Shown: positions 7,359-16,919, counted from the stretch's first letter. The stretch: DNA of 64,000 bases from Clostridia bacterium (GCA_017522225.1 JAFWZR010000033.1:62001-126000); one strand, 5' to 3'. The notes: generated from the sequence alone by a model not told the origin. Numbers and translations are program-made.

Positions 7359-8542
7359 TGACTAAGAGAGATCTTTTCAACTCCTTTCTCGGTTGCGTTG
7401 AATTCTGTGCAGAGAATGGATTTGCCGAGCGTTTTGTAAACATCTGTACCGCCGAAAATATTCCTTTGTGGGATATGCACCGACTCAGTAACGGTATGAC
7501 CGCCAAAACAACCGTCAACGGCTACAAAAGAATCCGCCGTGTTGCACACAGAAGCTCGATGAGGGTGCGTATACTAAAAAAAATCGGTCTGCCGTTCATC
7601 ATCGACCGTCACCTGAAGCGCAAGGGACTGATTGCGGGACTTGTAGTGATGTTTTGTCTTCTCGGTCTGCTGTCGGGACGGGTGTGGATAATTGAAATCA
7701 GCGGTAACGAAACACTTTCACGGACAGAAATTGTAGATGCCTTTGAAAAAGCAGGACTTCTGACGGGCAGTAAAATTGACAGACTGGACATTACTGAAAT
7801 TGAAAACGAAGCGGCACTTAATCTTGAAAAAGTGGCGTGGACAGCAATCAACTTCAAAGGGTGTGTTGCAGAAATCAAGCTTCGTGAACGCAATGAAAAG
7901 CCCGAAATTGAAACACATTCGGGGTATTCAAATATCATAGCAAGAAAAGACGGACAAATAGAAAAGCTTGAGGTTTACAGCGGCTCGGGAGTTCTTACCC
8001 CGGGACAGACGGTGACCAAGGGCGACCTTATCATAAGCGGTGTTACGGAGAATAAATATCAGGTAAATCTTTATACCGATGCGGACGGCTATGTGGTTGC
8101 AAAAACTCACATCAACGTACAGACACATACTCCGAAAAAGATTACCAGTCTTGTACCGAAAACAAAAAAAGTGTGGTCTTTTTATGTGCTGGGCAAAGAG
8201 ATTTTTCCGCCCAAAAAGCAAGAGGGTATCTGTTATGAGCACCGCAGCAGAGCCGTTATAAAAAACAAGGTGCTCCCCTTCGGAATTAACTACCGCCTTT
8301 ATACCGTGTTTGAGAAAAAAGAAAAAACCATAAGCCCCGCTGAAGCAAGACTTATGGCTATAAATGACTATGCACTTGAAAGCTATAAACAGACTCTTCA
8401 CGCACAAATAATAGACCACGAAATTGAAATAAAAGAAACCGATGACGGCTTGGACATTCACGGTAAGTATTTCTGTTACGAAGACATTGCCGAAAAGATA
8501 AGTCTCGAGGTTGAAGAATCAAAGAATTTAACGGAACAATGA
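7358..8542 (+). CDS. yqfD: Sporulation protein YqfD
   Basis: YqfD is a stage-IV-type sporulation membrane protein that pairs with YqfC. It has 394 aa. A cytoplasmic N-terminal part is followed by a hydrophobic segment (GLIAGLVVMFCLLGLLSGRV, residues about 89-108) and an exterior domain that begins like a FtsQ/POTRA module (WIIEISGNETLSRTEI). YPxxxA-like GLDI strands follow toward the C-terminus. Its 3' end overlaps the 3' end of radC on the other strand by 15 nt, with no terminator visible between them. Confidence 0.88.
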   Translation: MTKRDLFNSFLGCVEFCAENGFAERFVNICTAENIPLWDMHRLSNGMTAKTTVNGYKRIRRVAHRSSMRVRILKKIGLPFIIDRHLKRKGLIAGLVVMFCLLGLLSGRVWIIEISGNETLSRTEIVDAFEKAGLLTGSKIDRLDITEIENEAALNLEKVAWTAINFKGCVAEIKLRERNEKPEIETHSGYSNIIARKDGQIEKLEVYSGSGVLTPGQTVTKGDLIISGVTENKYQVNLYTDADGYVVAKTHINVQTHTPKKITSLVPKTKKVWSFYVLGKEIFPPKKQEGICYEHRSRAVIKNKVLPFGINYRLYTVFEKKEKTISPAEARLMAINDYALESYKQTLHAQIIDHEIEIKETDDGLDIHGKYFCYEDIAEKISLEVEESKNLTEQ

Positions 8543-9223
8543 GCCGTATTTGTTGCTCCGTGCCATTGAGAATGTGTCATCGGCAGAAACAATGATATGG
8601 TCTGCAAGGTTAATTCCGATTGAATCAAAAATCTGAACAAGCTGTTCCGTTGCCTTGACATCGGCAACGGACGGCACTGCAAAACCGTTGGGATGATTGT
8701 GTGCAAGAATTATATTTTTGGTGTCGAAGCGGAGTGCAGTCTCGACCACCTCTCTGTTGTCAACGGTTGCACTGTCGGGCGAGCCTTCACAGACCTTAAC
8801 ACAGCGCTGAACACCTCCGTGAGAGTCAAGCGTCAGCATATAGACAATCTCCCGTGTTTCGCCTGTATACTTAAGCTCGATAAAATCCGTTACACGCTCT
8901 CCGTCCCCTGCTGACATGCGGTCAAGATTTTTCTTTTCAAAATATCTGACAGCAATATCACGGGTAAGGCGGATGAGAGTGGCGGTGTTTTCACCAATGC
9001 CGTCTGTTTTCATAAGCTCCTCAACAGGTGCATCAAGCACACCGTTAAGGTCGCCGAAGCGTTCAATCAGCGCGTGTGCAATATCGTTTGTATCCTTATA
9101 AGGTATGCCGAAAAACAAAAGCAGCTCCACAATGTTGTGTTCAGCCATTGAACCGATACCCTCACTAAGATATCTGGCACGGACACGCTGCCTGTGGTCC
9201 TTGTGAAGATTTTTCTTTTCCAT
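8528..9223 (-). CDS. radC: RadC-family JAMM domain protein
   Basis: RadC proteins were once linked to DNA repair; their true role is unsettled. The 231-aa product has an N-terminal helix-hairpin-helix region (VEELMKTDGIGENTATLIRL) and a C-terminal JAMM/MPN+ metalloprotease-like domain with ILAHNHPNG followed by PSVADVKAT, the HxH and downstream Asp zinc ligands. The start at 9223 fits AAAGGGG 7 nt upstream; the frame extends 17 codons further without a ribosome-binding site. Confidence 0.92.
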   Translation of the reverse strand: MEKKNLHKDHRQRVRARYLSEGIGSMAEHNIVELLLFFGIPYKDTNDIAHALIERFGDLNGVLDAPVEELMKTDGIGENTATLIRLTRDIAVRYFEKKNLDRMSAGDGERVTDFIELKYTGETREIVYMLTLDSHGGVQRCVKVCEGSPDSATVDNREVVETALRFDTKNIILAHNHPNGFAVPSVADVKATEQLVQIFDSIGINLADHIIVSADDTFSMARSNKYGSLFR

Positions 9224-9242
9224 AAAGTAAACCCCTTTATTA

Positions 9243-9271
9243 TTGACGATAAAGAAACGATGTGATAAAAT
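9243..9271 (+). promoter_or_regulatory. Sigma-A promoter for the alpha-galactosidase gene
   Basis: TTGACG, a 17-nt spacer, then TAAAAT, 38 nt before the start codon. Confidence 0.65.
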
Positions 9272-9309
9272 CATAAACGAGTAAATTTTTGCTCGGAAAG
9301 GACGATACT

Positions 9310-11496
9310 ATGCCAATTTCTTTTGACAAAGAACGAAGAATTTTTAAAATTGACTCGCTCAATTCAACTTATGCTATCGGGATTTTCCGCGGTGAATTTC
9401 TTGTTCACCTTTATTACGGCAAGAAGCTTCCCGATAACAATCTTATAAAGACTGCATTCCGAGGCGGATTCGCTTCGATTTCCCCTCTGACTGCATCAAC
9501 AGCTGATGACGGATACTTTTCAAACGATATCCAGCCGATAGAATACTCCTGTAACGGCAGCGGCGACTACCGTCTTGCCGCTCTTTCAATCAAGGACAGC
9601 GAGGGCAGAAGCACAACCGACATCAGATATGTTGACCACAAGATCTACAGCGGTAAGCCTGACCTCAAGGGACTCCCTCATACATACTGCAACTCTGACG
9701 ACGAGGCAGATACACTCGAAATCTATGCCGTTGACAAGTTCACGGGTGCAAAGGTTACACTCTGCTACACCGCTTTTAAAAATCATAGCATAATTACGCA
9801 AAGTGTCAAGATAGAAAACACAGGTAATGAGGCTTTTGAGATAGAAAAAGTCGCAAGCTGCTGTGTTAACTTTCCGTCGATGAATTATAATATGATTAAT
9901 CTTTACGGTACATGGCTTCGTGAAAGAACAGTGCAGACACGTCATCTCGCACACGGTATTCAGTCAATTGCAAGTAAAAGAGGTTCATCGAGCCACAACC
10001 ACAACCCGTTTGTTGCACTTGTAGACGATAACGGCGGTGAGGATTACGGTGACGCTTTCGGCTTCAACTTTGTCTACAGCGGTAACTTCGCAATCGACAT
10101 TGAAACTGACTATATGGATTGTACGCGCCTTGTCATGGGCATCAACCCCATCGACTTTACCTGGGTACTTGAGCCGGGCGAAGAATTCCAGGCACCTGAG
10201 GCTGTTATGGTTTACTCAGCAAACGGCCTTGGTGAGATGAGCCGCACCTTCCACGATTTTTATGCAAACAACCTTATCCGCGGCACATGGAAAAAGAAAA
10301 AGCGTCCTCTTCTTATCAACAGCTGGGAGGGCTCAGGCTTTGACTTTGATGACGAGACACTCGTGCGTTATGCAAAGCAGGCAAAAGATCTCGGCTGTGA
10401 GCTTCTTGTTATGGATGACGGTTGGTTCGGTGTCCGTAACAGCGACAACTGCTCACTCGGTGACTGGTTTGTAAATGAAGAAAAGCTTAACGGACCTCTT
10501 TCAAAGCTTATTGAAAGAGTAAATGCTGAGGGAATGGAATTTGGTATCTGGTTTGAACCTGAAATGATTTCTCCCGATTCTGAAATTTACAGAGCACATC
10601 CCGACTGGTGCGTACATGTTGAGGGCAGAGACATTTCACCCGGAAGACAGCAGTACGTTATCGATATGACAAGACAGGACGTGCGTGACAATATCTTTAA
10701 CCAGATGTACGATGTGCTTTCAAAGAACAACATCGCATATCTCAAGTGGGACTATAACCGTCCGATTTCCGAGCCTGCATCAATGCTGCTTGACAAAAAG
10801 CATCAGAAGGAATTCTTCCACCGCTTCATTCTCGGCACATATGAGCTTATGGACCGCATAACATCAGCCTTCCCTGACATTCTTTTTGAAAGCTGTGCAG
10901 GCGGCGGCGGTCGTTATGACCCGGGCATGCTTTACTATATGCCCCAGACCTGGTGTTCCGACAACACAGACCCGATTGAGCGTCTGCGTATCCAGTTCGG
11001 TACCTCAATGTGTTATCCCGCTTCGAGCATGGGCGCACACGTTTCTGCCTGCAACCGTACAGGACTTGAAACAAAGGCTGCCGTTGCACTCTGGGGTACA
11101 TTCGGCTACGAGCTTGACCCGAAGCATCTTACCGAAGACGAAAAGGCAACCGTCAGAAAAACATCTGAGCTTTACCACAAATACTATGACCTCACCCATT
11201 ACGGTGACCTTTACAGAATTATTGCACCGACGGATGACGAATTCAGATGTGCATGGTCATTTGTTGCAAAGGACAAGAGCGAAGCCTTGCTGACAGTTGT
11301 TATCAAAAACAGAACACCGCACAACTTCCTCAACATCCGTCTCAAGGGCCTTGATGAATACAAGCTTTATCAGAACGAGGCTGACGGTGAAATCTATTCA
11401 GGCGCACTTCTTATGAATGCCGGTGTAAACCTCACCCTCGGCGGTGACATCAACGGCGGAACAAACTTTATGTTATATTTCAAGGAAGTAAAATAA
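9310..11496 (+). CDS. Alpha-galactosidase, glycoside hydrolase family 36
   Basis: It hydrolyses terminal alpha-1,6-galactosides (melibiose, raffinose, galactomannan) or host alpha-galactosyl caps. The 728-aa product has no signal peptide, so it is cytoplasmic. Architecture: N-terminal beta-supersandwich, central TIM barrel with LLVMDDGWFG, then YLKWDYNR carrying the nucleophile Asp and CAGGGGRYDPGML, then WCSDNTDPIERL with the acid/base Asp, then a C-terminal beta-domain. Start chosen at 9310: the GGAAAGGAC site would lie inside the longer TTG-started frame. No transporter gene is adjacent. Confidence 0.93.
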   Translation: MPISFDKERRIFKIDSLNSTYAIGIFRGEFLVHLYYGKKLPDNNLIKTAFRGGFASISPLTASTADDGYFSNDIQPIEYSCNGSGDYRLAALSIKDSEGRSTTDIRYVDHKIYSGKPDLKGLPHTYCNSDDEADTLEIYAVDKFTGAKVTLCYTAFKNHSIITQSVKIENTGNEAFEIEKVASCCVNFPSMNYNMINLYGTWLRERTVQTRHLAHGIQSIASKRGSSSHNHNPFVALVDDNGGEDYGDAFGFNFVYSGNFAIDIETDYMDCTRLVMGINPIDFTWVLEPGEEFQAPEAVMVYSANGLGEMSRTFHDFYANNLIRGTWKKKKRPLLINSWEGSGFDFDDETLVRYAKQAKDLGCELLVMDDGWFGVRNSDNCSLGDWFVNEEKLNGPLSKLIERVNAEGMEFGIWFEPEMISPDSEIYRAHPDWCVHVEGRDISPGRQQYVIDMTRQDVRDNIFNQMYDVLSKNNIAYLKWDYNRPISEPASMLLDKKHQKEFFHRFILGTYELMDRITSAFPDILFESCAGGGGRYDPGMLYYMPQTWCSDNTDPIERLRIQFGTSMCYPASSMGAHVSACNRTGLETKAAVALWGTFGYELDPKHLTEDEKATVRKTSELYHKYYDLTHYGDLYRIIAPTDDEFRCAWSFVAKDKSEALLTVVIKNRTPHNFLNIRLKGLDEYKLYQNEADGEIYSGALLMNAGVNLTLGGDINGGTNFMLYFKEVK

Positions 11497-11515
11497 TCCT
11501 GAACACTAAAACAAA

Positions 11516-11550
11516 AGCAGTAACATCTGAAAGGCTGTTACTGCTTTTTT
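11516..11550 (+). terminator. Terminator of the alpha-galactosidase gene
   Basis: AGCAGTAACA and TGTTACTGCT form a 10-bp stem followed by TTTTTT. Confidence 0.9.
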
Positions 11551-11554
11551 ACAT

Positions 11555-11586
11555 AAAAAAATCCCGGATGCCAAGCACCCGGGATT
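11555..11586 (-). terminator. Terminator of the parvulin foldase gene
   Basis: On the minus strand ATCCCGGGTG and CATCCGGGAT pair and are followed by seven T. It stands back to back with the plus-strand terminator. Confidence 0.9.
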
Positions 11587-11597
11587 AAGTTTTGTTT

Positions 11598-13289
11598 TTA
11601 CTGAGCTGCTGACTGTGAAAGGAGCTTCATAATCTTATCGATCATCTTGTCCTCAGCGTACTCAAGACGACGGGGACCGAAGCCTACTTCATAAGTTTCA
11701 CCATCAAGAAGAACAGCTGCCTTTGTTTCAAATTCCTTTGAAGCCATATCTGAACGGATTGTTGCATCGTAGTATGAACCATCCTTGCTTACAAAGTACA
11801 TTACGTGGTAACCGTAATCTGTCTCAACAATAGCTGTGTCGCCCTCTGTACGAGCATCGTCAAAGATCCATGCATCGAACTCAGTAACCATTGTGCCGGG
11901 AAGAACGTTCTCATAAAGACCGCCTGTTGCCTGTGAGCCTGTATCCTCTGTAAGCTCAGTGGCAAGAGCGCCGAAGCTGTCTGCAGTCTTGTCTCCGCTT
12001 TCGAATTCCTTAAGTGCTGCTTCAGCATCCTTCTTCTTCTGTGCAATCTCAGACTCAGAAAGATCCTTGCCGGTCTGCATATCTGTTGTTGCGAAGAGGA
12101 TATGACGGACAGAAACTGTATCTACCTGATGAGCAGCACCTGTTACAACAACAATGCTGTATGTTTTCTTATCTGCAGATGTGAACATCTTAACTGAGCC
12201 TTTAACTGTTGCATCGTCAAAGAGCCACTTTGCCATCTCTTCTGTGAAGTTGCTTGTGATGTCACTCTTAAGCTGGCTTCTTACCAATGTTTCTTTATCA
12301 ACATCGTATGCTGTGTTTGCCTTGTTGAGCTCCTTAGCCTTAGCTACGAAGCCTGCCTCATCCTTTGCTGCTGCAAGGAAATCCTGTGCATCCTTCTCAA
12401 CCTTAGCATCAGCCTCTGCCTGACGCTTCTTGAGTGCTGCATCAGACTCACCGTCAGAAGCAGAGAGTGTTGACTTTGAGAACTGATAGATTCTGAAATC
12501 AACTACATCGTAAGAATCCTTATCCTTGTTGTATGTCTTGTCGATTTCTGTCTGGTCATAGCCTGCCTTCATTTCAGAAAGCTGCTCCTGATAATACTTT
12601 GATGTGATTGTTTCCATCTTCATAATCTTCTTAAGGAAACGAGCGTTCATAAATCCGCCGTAGTTCATACGAAGATATGCGTTGAGAGAATATCTCGGCT
12701 TTTCCTGACCGTCAGATGTCTGTGTAGCATTTGCCTGCTCACGAAGATCTTCAATCTGCTTGTCAATTGCAGCCTCTTCAGCCTCAGTAAGCTCACCGTA
12801 ACCTGCCTTTACAGCCTCGTTGTAGTAAGCCTTCTGTGTCTGTATGTTATCGATTGTTGCATCACGGAGATACTTTTCCCATGAAATCTCGTTACCGTCT
12901 GCATCCTTTGTTGTTGTTGTCTGCTCGGACGGACGAAGTGAGGTATCAAAGCCGTAATCATAGCCCATTGAGCTGTACTGTGATACAAGGTTGAGGAACT
13001 GGCTGTATGTCTGCATATAATAATACTCATACTCTGCCACTGTAACCTTCTGCTCTGAGCCTACACCACCGATGGTGATTACTCTGTCAACTGCACCGTA
13101 GTAATTGAACACAAGTGCAACTGCACCGAGAGCGATTGCTGCAGCAAGGATAATTGAAATCACTTTGCTTACAGCTTTTTTAGCTGTGTTCTGCTTCTCC
13201 ATATTTTTGGCATTCTTTTTTGCAGCCTCCGCAATACGAGCCTTTCGCTCATCGCGGTACTGTTCTGCCTTTGACTTTTCGTTAGCCAT
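11598..13289 (-). CDS. Membrane-anchored peptidyl-prolyl isomerase (PrsA/SurA-like parvulin)
   Basis: This is a predicted extracytoplasmic foldase that helps secreted proteins fold after translocation. The 563-aa product has a charged cytoplasmic N-terminus, one membrane anchor (VISIILAAAIALGAVALVF, about residues 43-62), a long helical SurA-N-like region, and a parvulin domain with VRHILFAT near residue 395, GALATELTEDTGS, and DYGYHVMYFV. It is anchored by a transmembrane helix; PrsA proteins are usually lipoproteins, and no lipobox is seen here. The ATG at 13289 has AAAAGGA 9 nt upstream. It has its own promoter and terminator. Confidence 0.85.
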   Translation of the reverse strand: MANEKSKAEQYRDERKARIAEAAKKNAKNMEKQNTAKKAVSKVISIILAAAIALGAVALVFNYYGAVDRVITIGGVGSEQKVTVAEYEYYYMQTYSQFLNLVSQYSSMGYDYGFDTSLRPSEQTTTTKDADGNEISWEKYLRDATIDNIQTQKAYYNEAVKAGYGELTEAEEAAIDKQIEDLREQANATQTSDGQEKPRYSLNAYLRMNYGGFMNARFLKKIMKMETITSKYYQEQLSEMKAGYDQTEIDKTYNKDKDSYDVVDFRIYQFSKSTLSASDGESDAALKKRQAEADAKVEKDAQDFLAAAKDEAGFVAKAKELNKANTAYDVDKETLVRSQLKSDITSNFTEEMAKWLFDDATVKGSVKMFTSADKKTYSIVVVTGAAHQVDTVSVRHILFATTDMQTGKDLSESEIAQKKKDAEAALKEFESGDKTADSFGALATELTEDTGSQATGGLYENVLPGTMVTEFDAWIFDDARTEGDTAIVETDYGYHVMYFVSKDGSYYDATIRSDMASKEFETKAAVLLDGETYEVGFGPRRLEYAEDKMIDKIMKLLSQSAAQ

Positions 13290-13332
13290 TACATTCATTC
13301 CTTTTCTTATGTTTTCGCTGTTACATTACAGC

Positions 13333-13361
13333 ATAACACAGTTATTTTAAACTATTTGCAA
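13333..13361 (-). promoter_or_regulatory. Sigma-A promoter for the foldase gene
   Basis: TTGCAA, 17 nt, TGTTAT on the minus strand. Confidence 0.6.
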
Positions 13362-13456
13362 GTTTTTTACAAGAGTAAAAGCACAAATTTTTCGTCGATA
13401 TTTATCTTTTTACAAATTATTTATATTTGCTGAAGATTTATCGTTGTGAAAAAGCA

Positions 13457-13490
13457 ACAAAAAAACCCTGACTTTTTAGTCAGGGCTTTT
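13457..13490 (-). terminator. Terminator of the NhaC-type antiporter gene
   Basis: CCCTGAC, a 6-nt loop, GTCAGGG and then TTTTTTT on the minus strand. Confidence 0.88.
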
Positions 13491-13506
13491 AAGAGTTAAA
13501 CTATAA

Positions 13507-15183
13507 TCAGATGTTGTCCTTGCCGTATTTCTTAGCCATAATACCCTTCATAATGAAGAGGAATGCAACTATAACAACTGCGCCAATCGGAAGAACAATT
13601 GCAGCACTCTGAATAAAGCCTGCAAGAATGTACATTACGAATGAAATTACAGCAACTGTAATTGCATACGGAAGCTGAGTTGAAACGTGGTTGAGGTGGT
13701 TACACTGACCGCCTGCTGATGACATAATTGTTGTATCAGAAATCGGTGAGCAGTGGTCGCCGCAGACTGAACCTGCAAGACAAGCAGACATAGCAACGAT
13801 CTGAAGCGGATCGCCTACATCGAAGATTGTGATAACGATCGGGATGAGGATACCGAATGTACCCCATGATGTACCTGTTGCGAAAGAAATGAAGCAAGCA
13901 ACAAGGAATACGATTGCGGGGATGAAGCTTGCAAGGCTGTCGGGAACGTTGCTCATAACATCGTTAACGAACGGCTTTGCACCAAGTACGCCTGTCATAT
14001 TCTTAAGTGCTGTTGCAAATGTAAGAATAAGGATAGCGGGAACCATTGCGATAAAGCCCTTGGGAATAGCTTCCATAGCTTCCTTGAATGTAACAACCTT
14101 ACGGATGCAGAAGTATGCGATTGCAAAAACAAGAGCAATAAGGCTACCCCACGGAAGACCTACTGTTGCATCTGTGTTTGAGAAAGCATCGATGAAGTTT
14201 GATCCGTCAAGGATACCGCCGTTATAAACAAGAGCAAATACGCAAGCAACAATCAGAACGATAATCGGAAGAATAAGATCGATAACCTTACCCTTTGCAG
14301 AGTGTCCTTCATCAGCAACCTCTGCCTTGTCGCCTGAAGTATAGAGATCACCCTTAAGCTTTGCATTAACCTCGTGAATTCTCATCGGGCCGTAATCAAA
14401 CTTCATAAGACTGAGTACAATGATGAAAACAAGTGTAAGAAGTGAATAGAAGTTATAGGGAATTGCACGGATGAAAAGTGAAAGTCCCTGTCCCTCGGGA
14501 GCATAAGAAGCAACTGCTGCTGCCCATGAAGAGATGGGAGCGATCATACAAATAGGAGCTGCTGTTGCGTCGATAAGGTAAGAGAGCTTTGCTCTTGAAA
14601 CCTTCTTGCTGTCTGTAACGGGACGCATAACCGAACCGACTGTAAGACAGTTGAAATAGTCGTCAATGAAGATAAGAACGCCAAGAACGAATGTTGCAAG
14701 CATTGCACCGACTCTTGACTTGATGTGCTTTTCTGCCCATGCACCGAATGCTGCAGAGCCGCCTGACTTGTTGATAAGTGCAACGATAACGCCGAGAACA
14801 ACAAGGAAGATGAAAATACCTGCTGTGCCTGAAACAGCGTCAATCAAAGCGTTGCCTGTGATAAGGTCCATTGTGCCTGTGAAGCTGAAGTCAGAACCGA
14901 GGATTGCACCGGCAACAATACCGATGAAGAGTGAAGAATAAACTTCCTTTGTGATAAGTGCGAGACCGATAGCAATAACCGGCGGAACAAGTGCCCACCA
15001 TGATGCTGTTACATTGCCTTCGCCGCCGCATGTTTCACAAGCTGCTTCTTCAACAAGACCTGCACCGCCGCAATCAACACAGGGTGCTGTTGCAAGGTGA
15101 CCGCCGTCCACAGAAGCAAAAGCAAGAAGTGCTACAATTGCAACTGCAACTACAGCCAAGACAATTTTCTTTGTTTTTGTCAT
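13507..15183 (-). CDS. nhaC: Na+/H+ antiporter NhaC-family protein with Cys-rich N-terminal insert
   Basis: This is a polytopic secondary transporter, probably exchanging Na+ or an organic ion for protons. The 558-aa product has many membrane segments and family signatures including FIDDYFNCLTVGSVMRPVTD and CLAGSVCGDHCSPISDTTI. After the first membrane helix (residues 5-25) comes a loop with two CxxCGGxG units (C35, C38 and C49, C52), like half of a DnaJ zinc finger. Family members often lack it in my memory, but I cannot check. A GGAGG ribosome-binding site precedes the ATG. Substrate uncertain: NhaC relatives include malate-lactate and amino-acid exchangers. Confidence 0.85.
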   Translation of the reverse strand: MTKTKKIVLAVVAVAIVALLAFASVDGGHLATAPCVDCGGAGLVEEAACETCGGEGNVTASWWALVPPVIAIGLALITKEVYSSLFIGIVAGAILGSDFSFTGTMDLITGNALIDAVSGTAGIFIFLVVLGVIVALINKSGGSAAFGAWAEKHIKSRVGAMLATFVLGVLIFIDDYFNCLTVGSVMRPVTDSKKVSRAKLSYLIDATAAPICMIAPISSWAAAVASYAPEGQGLSLFIRAIPYNFYSLLTLVFIIVLSLMKFDYGPMRIHEVNAKLKGDLYTSGDKAEVADEGHSAKGKVIDLILPIIVLIVACVFALVYNGGILDGSNFIDAFSNTDATVGLPWGSLIALVFAIAYFCIRKVVTFKEAMEAIPKGFIAMVPAILILTFATALKNMTGVLGAKPFVNDVMSNVPDSLASFIPAIVFLVACFISFATGTSWGTFGILIPIVITIFDVGDPLQIVAMSACLAGSVCGDHCSPISDTTIMSSAGGQCNHLNHVSTQLPYAITVAVISFVMYILAGFIQSAAIVLPIGAVVIVAFLFIMKGIMAKKYGKDNI

Positions 15184-15265
15184 ACCTAAATCCCTCCATA
15201 ATTTATAAAGAAATGAACCTGTCGGATACAAAGATTCCGATCATAATCATTTTCTTATTATGAAA

Positions 15266-15294
15266 ATATTATCATTGACCGGTTTAAAAGTCAA
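15266..15294 (-). promoter_or_regulatory. Sigma-A promoter for the NhaC-type gene
   Basis: TTGACT, 17 nt, TAATAT on the minus strand. Confidence 0.65.
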
Positions 15295-15340
15295 CGATTT
15301 TTGACTAATTAAGCATCTGTACGCAAAAGTTTGTGAAAGT

Positions 15341-15835
15341 TTACCCCTTATCCCTGACCGTAAGCTCACCCTTGTGGTCCCATTTTATTTCGTCTGCACG
15401 GAAGTATTTATTCCCCTCACCGTCGGTGTAAGCATACTCAAGCTCCGTTTTTATAAGCTCATTTTTTGCATCAAAGAATATATAGCCCTCCTCGTCGACA
15501 TAAACACGCTCGGCTGTATGCATACGCCTGCCGTCAGTCGAAATAAAATGCCAACGGTCGACCTTTGTCTGATTCAGGGTGTATTCGTTGCCCTCGCGGT
15601 CATAATAAAGAACCTCTTCCTGCGAAGTATATATATTTCCCTCACGGTCATAGAACTGATTTGAATTGATATAAAAAACAGAAAAAGCAATCTCGACCGC
15701 AATAAACACTGCAAGAAAGGCTGTAATGACGATACCTTTTTTACGGATGTCTTTTTTGAGCATTGAACGGACTATAAACGGTAATGACACAATGTCAATT
15801 ACAATCATAATCGCAACTATAATATACGGATTCAT
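15341..15835 (-). CDS. Two-helix membrane protein with YDREGN-type repeats, function unknown
   Basis: A 164-aa protein with two N-terminal membrane helices (about residues 4-23 and 35-55) and a hydrophilic tail likely outside the cell. The tail holds short repeats: FYDREGNIYTSQEE, YYDREGNEYTLNQ, VYVDEEGYIFFDAKNE and YTDGEGNKYFRADE. Each has an aromatic-D-x-x-G-N/Y-x-Y/F core and probably folds as successive beta-hairpins. A GAGGTGA site precedes ATG. I do not recognise a named family. Confidence 0.7.
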   Translation of the reverse strand: MNPYIIVAIMIVIDIVSLPFIVRSMLKKDIRKKGIVITAFLAVFIAVEIAFSVFYINSNQFYDREGNIYTSQEEVLYYDREGNEYTLNQTKVDRWHFISTDGRRMHTAERVYVDEEGYIFFDAKNELIKTELEYAYTDGEGNKYFRADEIKWDHKGELTVRDKG

Positions 15836-15911
15836 TTTAAGTCACCTCGCGGACATTGTACCACACAAGCGTAAAGTTTACAACCTGCCGTTTTGCCGTG
15901 CATGATTTATA

Positions 15912-15940
15912 TTGATTTTAGTTATGATTAGTGCTAGAAT
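15912..15940 (+). promoter_or_regulatory. Sigma-A promoter
   Basis: TTGATT, 17 nt, TAGAAT, just before the membrane protein gene at 15961 and probably also serving the phosphodiesterase gene at 16920. Confidence 0.6.
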
Positions 15941-15960
15941 AAAAATATGAGGTGATATTT

Positions 15961-16875
15961 ATGACTGAAAACAAAATGAAAAAAGTTTACACAGGTCTTT
16001 GCTGTGCGATTGCTGCGGTATACGGCTTTTGGATGTCTTTGTTTATGAGATGGGATCAGTACCCGTACATAATTCCTACAGACGCAGATATGAAGCTGCC
16101 TGCTGAGGAATTTATCGCAAAGTTTGACGGTATGCTGTACGAGCCGTTGTATGCAAATGCAACTATATACTGGCTGTGGGTGGCTTTTTCAACCGTACTG
16201 CTGTTTTGCTACGCGTTATTTATTAACAAGATTCTTTTTGCAAAGAAGCTGACAAAGGCAACCACAGTTTTCTGTGCAGTTAATCTTATTGCAGGCTTCG
16301 CCTTTATTACCTGGTACGGATTCTTAAGCTTCCCCGAGCAGTTCGGCAACATACTTACCGATGTTACGGCAAGTATGCTCGGTCTTCGTTATCCGTGGTA
16401 CTTCAAAATCTGGGGTGTGCTTGCATCACTTTCTATTTTTACAAACACACTTTATATGTATCGCAAAAATAACTATCAGGGTAAAGCGGGTGTTATCGTC
16501 ACCTCACTTGGCTGTGCATCAATTTTTGTAACCGTAAATGTTCCCTCCGCAGGACTTGACCTTGTTATGACCGCACGCTGTCTTTCACACTGGGCAACTG
16601 CACTTATCTTCGCTTTCCTCGGTGCCGCAGGTGTAATCATTTTTCTTTTCCACAAGTTCAGACAGAAGGATAAGAAATATATGATTGCTACAATCGTTTT
16701 CTGCGCAGTGCTTATTCTTATGCTTGTGCTTCTTGTAACGGTCGGCAAGAGCGCATTCATCGAAAACCTGCCGATGTGGGTTGCGTACGCACTGTTGTTT
16801 ATCATCAACTTCACATCATTCTTTGACAAAAAAGAAATTAAAACTGACAAAGAAAAGGTTGCTGTCAACGCTTAA
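15961..16875 (+). CDS. Polytopic membrane protein of unknown function
   Basis: A 304-aa protein with about seven predicted membrane helices, for example VYTGLCCAIAAVYGFWMSLF near the N-terminus and MIATIVFCAVLILMLVLLV late. An early soluble loop (residues about 30-60) is rich in Asp, Tyr and Pro. The C-terminus is a charged cytoplasmic tail. GAGGTGA lies 5 nt before ATG. It lies 44 nt upstream of a glycerophosphodiesterase gene and may be co-transcribed with it, which hints at a lipid or envelope role (inference only). Confidence 0.75.
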   Translation: MTENKMKKVYTGLCCAIAAVYGFWMSLFMRWDQYPYIIPTDADMKLPAEEFIAKFDGMLYEPLYANATIYWLWVAFSTVLLFCYALFINKILFAKKLTKATTVFCAVNLIAGFAFITWYGFLSFPEQFGNILTDVTASMLGLRYPWYFKIWGVLASLSIFTNTLYMYRKNNYQGKAGVIVTSLGCASIFVTVNVPSAGLDLVMTARCLSHWATALIFAFLGAAGVIIFLFHKFRQKDKKYMIATIVFCAVLILMLVLLVTVGKSAFIENLPMWVAYALLFIINFTSFFDKKEIKTDKEKVAVNA

Positions 16876-16919
16876 AAATGGTATAATCATATAAATTTTA
16901 ACAGAAAGGTTATGATCAA

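Noticed and set aside
13829..14227. Plus-strand frame inside the NhaC-type gene
   Set aside because: Antisense to conserved membrane segments.
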